From: Coix lacryma-jobi var. lacryma-jobi
Lineage: Eukaryota > Streptophyta > Magnoliopsida > Poales > Poaceae
DNA: 64,000 nucleotides
NCBI GenBank assembly: GCA_009763385.1
Contig: CM019831.1
Span: 79,023,845 to 79,087,844, forward strand
Reading direction: 5' to 3'
Shown here: positions 56,580 through 64,000 of the stretch, piece by piece
Layout of the letters: each line of letters begins with the position of its first letter
Position numbering within the stretch: the first letter of the stretch is position 1
Position numbers and translations under genes: made by a program
Notes under the pieces: model-generated
Database searches by the model: none
What the model was told of the DNA's origin: nothing
The model's input: the letters and a program-made list of their open reading frames with translations, nothing else

Positions 56580-59008
56580 TGTCGCGGAACCGTCCTTATT
56601 ATAAGGACTCAAGTACCGTCTTAGTCAATTACGTCTGACATCGACCCACACTTGAAGCCATATAACCCCGGTAGTCTGGAAATCTCAAAGGATTTCAACA
56701 TCGTACAATATACAGGATCGCATCGTTCAAGTATTACATTTGAAAGGATACAACATAGATAAACGAAATCGGATTTTAAAACATCAGAGTGCGAATTTAA
56801 AATCGAGTTATTACAATACCGAAATTAAAGTGCGGAAGCTTAAATAAGTTTTGAAACACGACCACCACACATGTGGTCCAAATAAAACATTGTTTGATAA
56901 CTCCAACTCAACACAACTCACTCTTCCATTTTTAAGTAATGTGCCATCAGTAGTCTCAGACCAACAAAAGAAAAAGGGAAGCTTCTGGACGACCCTGCCC
57001 TGGGCCTACTCCTCATCACCTTCCACTGGGTAGAGGCAGTGCTTACAATAGCCATAGTACACCTGGCCATCTACAACAAACGGGATAAACACTGAGTACG
57101 AGAATGTACTCAGCTAGACTTACCCGTCCAACTGAAAATAAAGACACCAAGGGTATGCAAGGCCTTTTTGGTGGAGCTGAGATTTTTAGTTGCGGAAAGC
57201 TCAATTCAGATAAGTGAGTAATTAATGATATTGATGAGCTATCACTTTTTAGACCTATTCCTTATTCTAGGTTTGCACCTGAACTATAACACACACTTGA
57301 GTCTAACAAACAATAATATAACCATATCCAGTTGACTTATCCACATTTTAGTTGAACCTTTTAAACATCACATGGAGTTGTATTGTGGTGAAGCTTGCCA
57401 TAGTTTCCCACTAACTGGGGAGACGACGACTTGAATCGAATTCCAAACCAGCTGGTGAAAGACCTTTAATACCAGCCCACACTTTCCCTGTCGGGTCCAT
57501 GCATTGGGCAACCGCTCGACGCTTGTTCGTGGTGGTAATCGTCGCGGCTCACAGCACAGACCGCCCAATTGGAACCTGACGATGGCCTCTCGCGGCGGAT
57601 CGCATTTCCATACTAGAGGGCGCGACACAGGTTGAGACCGGCCCGAACAGCTTCTAACCAGCTTTGGGGTCGATGATTACAACACCGACATATCCCTAAG
57701 TAAAAGGGCGCGTTCAAGAATGAACGAGGGCCAACATCGATACAAACCTACACGATCCAACGGACGGACTGCCCCAAGTTTCCAAACTTGTGCCTTGCCT
57801 TCCAGTTGACCGTATTTCATTACTACTCAGGTTCTTTTCCACGATAGCAAATATAGCCAACCGTGATCCGGTGAATACCCACCAGGGGTATTACGGGAAC
57901 ATCCTTAAGTACTACTTTTATTTAGCAGGCTAAGCAATTCTACATTAATAAATAATAATAGGATAACAAGGCAGATATTAATCAATAATCAAGGAATAGT
58001 AATGCAGCAAGTAGGATTCAATCAACTCCTAACCTAATGCATCACAAGTTAAAATGACTCAAGTAATTTAATTGTAAATACTGGGAGACTTAGAATGCTC
58101 CGGGGCTTGCCTTGAGCGAAGACCGAGGCCTCGTGGGAGGGGCACTCGCGAAAGTTAGTGTCTGCCGTGGGATCGACTTCCTCTGCAAAGTTAGTGTCTG
58201 CCGTGGGATCGACTTCCTCTGCTTGATGAAGTTCCGGGATCTCCTGCTCGACACTTGCTTCTTGCTCCTGGTCGGGCTCCGGGTGTGTCGATCCTATTGC
58301 ATGCGGTAAATAATAAATAAATAAATAAATAATGTGGGTGCGAGATGTGGCGGCATGAAAAGCAATGCTTCTTGCAAACCAACATAGCCAACTTGTTGAA
58401 CCACTTTTGACATTGAGGTAAATACCTATTTATCTCATAAAACAAAATCCATTATTTCATCTATTTCTTATTTAATATTCCAAAAGAAACTCAGGGCTGA
58501 ACTGCAAGTGCAATTTTCTTAACTCCGAAAAATCCACAAAAATTCCAGAAAGACATTGACACTAACTGGACTTCACTGACAAATTTTCAGCAAGAGATCA
58601 ATTATAGAACAGCGGCCACAAAAAGATGAAATAAACTGCTCAAAAGGTGCTTTGAACTAACTGTTCTCCGAAAAAGTGTCACAGAGCAGGTTTCATAATT
58701 TTTCATGCTTCATCTACACATAAACACTCTACTGCAGGAAGTGTACTGCCAAAATATAAATATATCACCCTACACAAAATAAACAAATCTATTCCAAATT
58801 AAACCCATTGAACTACAACCCTACTGGGAAAGGGTGCTAAACTCAGTTTCATATTTTTCCCAAATTCTACTCCACATTTCATATTTATCAAGAAAGTTCC
58901 ATGAACAGAAACAGTATATTATATCCTACATGAATTTCTTAAGAAAAACACAGAAAAGTATATTTATAAAGCAACTTCATTTATAAAGCTCAGTGAGGGC
59001 TGGAACGC
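56580..59008 (-). repeat. Element C: Del/Tekay-like LTR, partial
   Basis: It starts TGTCGCGGAACC after CATCC and is collinear with the solo LTR at 32191: CCCCGGTAG near 56665, the hairpin CTGAGTAC/GTACTCAG at 57092-57113, GCTCCGGGGCTTGCCT near 58098 and AAAGGTGCTTTGAACTA near 58643. It is cut at 59009 by element D. No gag or pol is seen; whether C is a solo LTR or a full element cannot be told here. Confidence 0.78.
58151..58222. repeat. Perfect 36-bp tandem duplication in C
   Basis: AAAGTTAGTGTCTGCC onward is present twice, at 58151 and 58187, without a difference. Confidence 0.97.
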
Positions 59009-59360
59009 TGTGACACCCCAATTTTAAGAACAAAATTGGAGCACAATATATGTATGCCAGGATCAATTTTCATACATATATCCACATCATAGTAAATATC
59101 AAAACAATGCTTTATTAATATATCGTACATTATTACAAAAATGACCCTCGGGTCTGAAAGAAAAGTACAGACTCTCAACAGACTCTGATGTAGACTTCGC
59201 GGAAACTGGACGCCATCTCCACAGGAAGGTCGACCGGGGGCTGCGCCATCCTAGTACAAGTCGTCTGGGTCATATCCGCCGTCTTCTGGGTACTCCTGCT
59301 CTGCGTCGGCGTAGACTCCAACGTCTGGGTGGGGTAGCAGGGGGTTCAAAGAGGAAGGGT

Positions 59361-59380
59361 GAGTACATCGAAATGTACTC
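59361..59380. repeat. Perfect inverted repeat, GAGTACAT / ATGTACTC
   Basis: Arms of 8 bp flank CGAA. The same structure recurs in the second LTR at 63468-63487. Confidence 0.93.
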
Positions 59381-59538
59381 CGCAAGTGTAGGAAATATAT
59401 GCTTATGAGGCTATTAACAAAGGTAGGCTGACTCTGTTTGACTCAAGCGCCTAAAGCAACATATCCTATTAATCCTATTAAACCTATGCACCTATTTACT
59501 AGGTTATAACCTCAGTCTCCAACGGTAACAGAACCACA

Positions 59539-59680
59539 CTCGGAGTCGCACCGAGCAAACCACACTCGGAGTCACACCGAGCAACCAACACTTGGAGTCA
59601 CACCAAGCAACCGCACTTGGAGTCACACCAAGTACCCACACCTGAAGTCCGTCAGGCAAACCACACCTGAAGTCCATCAG
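59539..59680. repeat. Array of six short hairpins with covarying arms
   Basis: Units start at 59539, 59565, 59591, 59616, 59641 and 59666. Arms are CTCGG/CCGAG (two units), CTTGG/CCAAG (two) and CCTGA/TCAGG or CTGA/TCAG (two), around AGTCRCA or AGTCCR centres. Confidence 0.92.
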
Positions 59681-62600
59681 ATGACCCGAACTAGGACGTT
59701 TCAAGGAGTCCTATGTGTATTAGTTCCATACGTCACGACATAGAGAGCTACCTTCCGTAATAACACCAGGTCTGTGCCCGAGCCTGGGAATCACTCCCGT
59801 ACCAAGCAGTAACCCGCGTAGAAGAAGCCTCTGTACCCATGTCATATGAGACTAATAACCACATAAGGCTTCTCTAATGAACTAGAACAAAACCACCAGC
59901 TAATCTCGAAGAAGTCCAAGCCGCTCATGACCGTGAGCACGGCTGATATATCAGTTTTACACTCTGCAGAGGTTGCACATCGTTACCCATGAGTCGTGCA
60001 GATCCCGTCACGCTAAACACTGCCGAGGTGTATAGCAGGTTGCACTGCAAGGCCTTTACAAAACTCCCTCCAAGTCCGTTTTACACGTTCACTAAGGTTT
60101 CACCGCTAACAGTGGATATACGCACCACTGCAGAAGCCCCCTCTTGTGCCACAAATCCGACCCCGTGTAAACCCTCAACTTGGAGGCAATTAATTACATG
60201 GCCAGGTCCAGCCCATCCAGATCTCATGGTTGCGCTGTCAAGCCGGGTTACATGCTCTGAGAACCGGGTCCTAGGGATCCAGGCAGGATATGTCTAGCAC
60301 GAGCCCAGAACCAAAAACCAAATGCAGCTGCCGAGTCACACGGCACAAAACCACCACACGGTCCATCCTGCCGGATTTACCTACTCACCATACTACTCAT
60401 TACCAGTCCACATGTTCCCTAGATCATTAATCAGAATTAATTATAATAACCATCCCATCCCAAGACAGCAGGGCTAAGCATGACGTCTACCCAACACATC
60501 CCAAACCAGGTGACAAGGAAAATATGAACAAGTTCTAGTAAACCTTAACATGGGATTCAATTTAAGACTGCATGCATCTACAGGATCTAACTAATCTAAA
60601 CTCAAAATAAAATAAATACAGGAGCAAGATGTTCAAGGACACTTGCCTTCGGACTGGGTCGAATCAACTGGGTCGCAAGGATGGTCTGGAGCGTCCTCGT
60701 ACTCCGCACTCTCTGGCCCAAGCAACATACATGGCACAATACATAGAAATAAATAACAGTACAGCAACAGTATGAAAACAGTAAACTAATAGATCTACTG
60801 CGTAGAGAACGAAATTATAAATCTAACGCAAGTTGAATGGGTCAAAACGGAGTTAAAACGCAAAAGTTATGGGCTTTTGAAGTTGGGTGGCAAAACTGTG
60901 ATTTGTTTAAACTCGTTTTGCATTTAAAATATTTAGTTTCTGAAATTTAAAAGGCGTCGGGACCTGGACTCATTTAGCTGGAAGTGCAGGGGCTAGATCA
61001 CAAAGTTTCCGTGACTCAGTGAATAAGATCTGGTGTGCGGGTTGATTTGGCAAAAGGTCGGGGGTTCATTTGCAAAATGCGCCGGCTGGTTGGCACGTTC
61101 GCCGTCATGGCGACACGTGGCGCAGCGCCACTGGTTGCGGTGCACCACTGTTCGGTGGACGCGAGGGTGGAAAAACGGTGGACTTGGCTCGTGGTGTAGG
61201 TGTGATGGACCGAGGGACCGCGCCTCACTTACAGGAAACCACAGGTTGCGAATCGAAAGAAAACACAGACTCAATGAATAGGAGCAGTGGACGGTGGGTT
61301 GATTTCAAAGAAGTTGGGGGGGTTTTCTGCAAAGTGGCCAGCGCCGTCGGCGCTGGGCTGACCGAGCGCTGGCGTGGCACCGCGTGTCGCGCGGTGATAG
61401 GTGCGGTGCACCACGCGGCTGTGCGAGCGCTGGCGTGGCCAGCGGGGCACGGGTCCACGGTGCGTGGACGCGGTGCGTACCCCTTCGGGGAAATCTTCTA
61501 ATCTTGGCCGTCGATACCAGATCGGACGGCTCCGGTGAGTGTGTACTGGAGGAGGGGTACAGAGCGGCGGTGCCCGTGCCGTGTGCGGCCGCGCGCCATG
61601 GGCTCTGCCGAGAAGCTCGCCGGCGTGCTTGGCAAAAGGGCCTAGGATCTAGTAGTGACCAGGGGAGGTACGAGGGGGCGAAACGGAGCTCACAGCGGTA
61701 TCGACGACGGGGTTCGTGTCCTCGGTGCGATCGGAGAAGAGGAAGCCGCGGTGGATGCGGTCGACGACTCGGCGGAGTAGACGTAGCCACGTCCTGGATC
61801 GGTTTCGCAGTGGGGATGCAGCTCCGGGTCGCGGTGCGCTTCGGAGACTTCGGTGGAGAGCGGAGGGGGTCGGTGGTGTCTTCCTGGTACGGTGGAGAGC
61901 TTCGAGCGGAGCTCGACAATGGCGGGGTGGTGGTGGTGTTCTCGGGAGAAAGAGGGAATGGAGCTAGGGCACGGCAGGGCTTCTTGTAGGCCGAGCGGAG
62001 AAGGGTGGCGGCGCGATCTTTTGCTACGGCTGGATCCGGAAGGGACGGGGAGATGAGGACGGGGGTGGCGGCGGGCTCTAGCTGCCGTTCGGCAGACGGA
62101 GGGGAGGGTGGCACCGCGCAAAGGGCGGAGAAGGTGGTTTGGGGAAGACGGACTAGCGGGCAGGGCCCATCTGGCGGCGAGGCAGGGAGGCAGGCGCGCG
62201 CTCGCGGTGAGGAAAAGAGGAGTGGGTCGCCGGTTTCGCCTGGGATGGGCCGGACTGAGTGGGAGGGAGGCGGGGTGCGGTGCGCTGGGCCGACTGTGCG
62301 GAGGGGGAGGGGTTCGCGAGCTGTGCGGTGGGAGGTGCGAGCTGGGCCAGAAGTGTGCGCCGGGCCGCCGGGGTGGAGAGCCCACGGGCCGAGCGAGAGA
62401 GGAGGGAGTGGCGCGGGCCCGGGGTGAGGGGAGAGTGGGTGTTGGGCCGGATGGGTGGGTTGAGGGAGAGGGAGCCCTTATGCCTTTTTCATTTTATATT
62501 TTTTCCAAATCCTTTTCAAAATTCAAAATCAAAACCATTTGAAATCAAAACAGTTCACAAAGTTTCAAAAACATTTTCCCTAGGTTTTGAATATAAATTC

Positions 62601-62818
62601 TTGAGTTTGATTTGGTAAAATTTCACAAACCCTTTATTTAATTTCTAAATAGAATAAAACCGATTCGTCGTAAACGGGTTTGATAAAATTCTTTTTCACC
62701 CAATAAAAATTATGCGACGGCATGAATGCAACAAACATCTGGCTAGAATTTTCCTCCATCTAGGGTTTTGGTCATTTTCTAATTTATTTTTAATTAATTA
62801 AACACTAGGGGTGTTACA

Positions 62819-63115
62819 AACTTACCCCCTTAACTAGAATCTCGTCCCGAGATTCAGGGAGACTACAGTCAATACAAAGAAGCAAATCAAACAAGAGCAC
62901 AAGCACATGTCAAACAACGTTCTACGAGTTCAACAATTTATGGTGGGCATCCTACTATTGGAGGACCTACTTTTAAACAGAGTTTGAATTTTCAGCAGAG
63001 AAAGGGTCTACAGAAGTGGGAAAATAGGGTGAGGCTTTTTTTAAAAAAATAGTTTTGTAAACTCGACGACTGACTAGGGTAGCGTCCTACGGTCAACACA
63101 GCTTTGATACCACTC
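62819..63115 (-). other. Remaining interior of element D with polypurine tract and PBS
   Basis: The minus strand has TAAGGGGGTAAGTT next to the left LTR and TGGTATCAAAGC (63101-63112) three nt inside the right LTR. GAATCTCG-tcc-CGAGATTC at 62837-62855 is where the last codons of Del-type polyproteins often lie; I infer it is the stub of pol. Confidence 0.85.
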
Positions 63116-64000
63116 TGTGACACCCCAATTTTAAGAACAAAATTGGAGCACAATATATGTATGCCAGGATCAATTTTCATACATATATCCACATCATAGT
63201 AAATATCAAAACAATGCTTTATTAATATATCGTACATTATTACAAAAATGACCCTCGGGTCTGAAAGAAAAGTACAGACTCTCAACAGACTCTGATGTAG
63301 ACTTCACGGAAACTGGACGCCATCTCCACAGGAAGGTCGACCGGGGGCTGCGCCATCCTAGTACAAGTCGTCTGGGTCGTATCCGCCGTCTTCTGGGTAC
63401 TCCTGCTCTGCGTCGGCGTAGACTCCAACGTCTGGGTGGGGTAGCAGGGGGTTCAAAGAGGAAGGGTGAGTACATCGAAATGTACTCCGCAAGTGTAGGA
63501 AATATATGCTTATGAGGCTATTAACAAAGGTAGGCTGACTCTGTTTGACTCAAGCGCCTAAAGCAACATATCCTATTAATCCTATTAAACCTATGCACCT
63601 ATTTACTAGGTTATAACCTCAGTCTCCAACGGTAACCGAACCACACTCGGAGTCACACCGAGCAAACCACACTCGGAGTCACACCGAGCAACCAACACTT
63701 GGAGTCACACCAAGCAACCGCACTTGGAGTCACACCAAGTACCCACACCTGAAGTCCGTCAGGCAAACCACACTTGAAGTCCATCAGATGACCCGAACTA
63801 GGACGTTTCAAGGAGTCCTATGTGTATTAGTTCCATACGTCACGACATAGAGAGCTACCTTCCGTAATAACACCAGGTCTGTGCCCGAGCCTAGGAATCA
63901 CTCCCGTACCAAGCAGTAACCCGCGTAGAAGAAGCCTCTGTACCCATGTGATATGAGACTAATAACCACATAAGGCTTCTCTAACGAACTAGAACAAAAC
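63116..64000 (-). repeat. 5' LTR of element D, truncated by the window end
   Basis: It matches 59009-59893 with few differences, including the hairpin (63468-63487) and the covarying array (from 63646 to about 63790). In its last array unit one arm base has changed (CTTGA). Confidence 0.92.

Larger units (their letters stand above)
59009..62818 (-). repeat. 3' LTR of element D
   Basis: TGTGACACC to GGTGTTACA, 3810 bp. It carries a perfect hairpin (59361-59380), a covarying hairpin array (59539-59680) and a GC-rich block (about 61080-62470). A TATA-like ATATAAAATG lies on the minus strand near 62491-62500, so transcripts would begin in the GC-rich block. An alternative is that the right end belongs to C, but the adjacent polypurine tract and PBS layout favour one element. 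Confidence 0.8.
59009..64000 (-). mobile_element. Element D: internally deleted Del/Tekay-like retrotransposon
   Basis: Two direct LTR copies (59009-62818 and 63116 to the window end) both begin TGTGACACCCC and agree closely over the 885 bp that can be compared. Between them are only 297 bp: a polypurine tract at the left and an initiator-Met PBS at the right, which fixes minus orientation. All gag and pol are gone. The 5 bp before it are AACGC. Confidence 0.88.

Noticed and set aside
58308..58333. AAAT microsatellite
   Set aside because: Short simple repeat with no further structure.
61305..62542. Several open frames of 140-270 codons on both strands
   Set aside because: High GC content lowers stop frequency. 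They lie inside the D LTR, overlap each other on both strands and show no domain.
56580..62818. One single 6.2-kb LTR instead of C plus nested D
   Set aside because: TGTGACACCCC at 59009 is repeated at 63116 with close agreement, which marks a separate LTR start.

Overview
This window looks like intergenic, retrotransposon-packed DNA from a grass (Poaceae, probably a panicoid). No host gene was found. The grass assignment rests on element types: Sirevirus-type Ty1/copia elements whose LTRs carry clustered GGACAGTCC palindromes, a CACTA-derived miniature element with the TTTAGTCCCGGTTGG-type subterminal repeat, Tat- and Athila-lineage Ty3/gypsy elements, and Del/Tekay-like LTRs of about 4 kb. 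The species was not determined.

Layout, left to right. (1) 1-17342: element A, a minus-strand Tat-lineage Ty3/gypsy copy. Its 3' LTR lies off the left edge; its 5' LTR is 16479-17342. It is split inside its second RNase H domain by element B (2894-12196), a minus-strand Athila-lineage element with near-identical LTRs. B keeps gag-protease and an Athila-type extra ORF but has no reverse transcriptase, RNase H or integrase. (2) 17343-18503: a piece of a Sirevirus LTR (copy S5) into which A inserted. (3) 18504-20626: two oppositely oriented LTR pieces related to B, with a CACTA-type miniature element carrying a tRNA-like Pol III module. (4) 20627-38765: Sirevirus S4 (3' LTR and 3' noncoding region only), interrupted by a complete Sirevirus S1 (23596-38332, target duplication ACTTG). 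S1 gag is in turn split by a solo Del-like LTR (32191-36304, target duplication GTTTG). (5) 38766-46572: Sirevirus S2, minus, cut in its first zinc knuckle by plus-strand Sirevirus S3 (46573 onward). (6) The 3' LTR of S3 is cut at 56580 by a Del-like LTR (C). C is cut at 59009 by element D, which has two Del-like LTRs separated by only 297 bp.

All protein-coding sequence is retroelement gag/pol or an Athila-type ORF, and every copy carries stops, frameshifts or deletions, so none appears autonomous. Several nests are still open at the right edge, so their missing halves should lie downstream in reverse order.

The most unusual structure is noncoding. A 12-bp inverted repeat (TGGCG-GG-CGCCA and variants) occurs in pairs whose starts are 20 bp apart, at nine places in B and related LTRs. 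It lies upstream of TATA boxes in both the LTR and an apparent internal promoter. B's LTR also contains a second primer-binding-site module. D's LTR carries a 25-26-bp array of hairpins whose arms covary. Coordinates and homologies were read by eye, with no database search.
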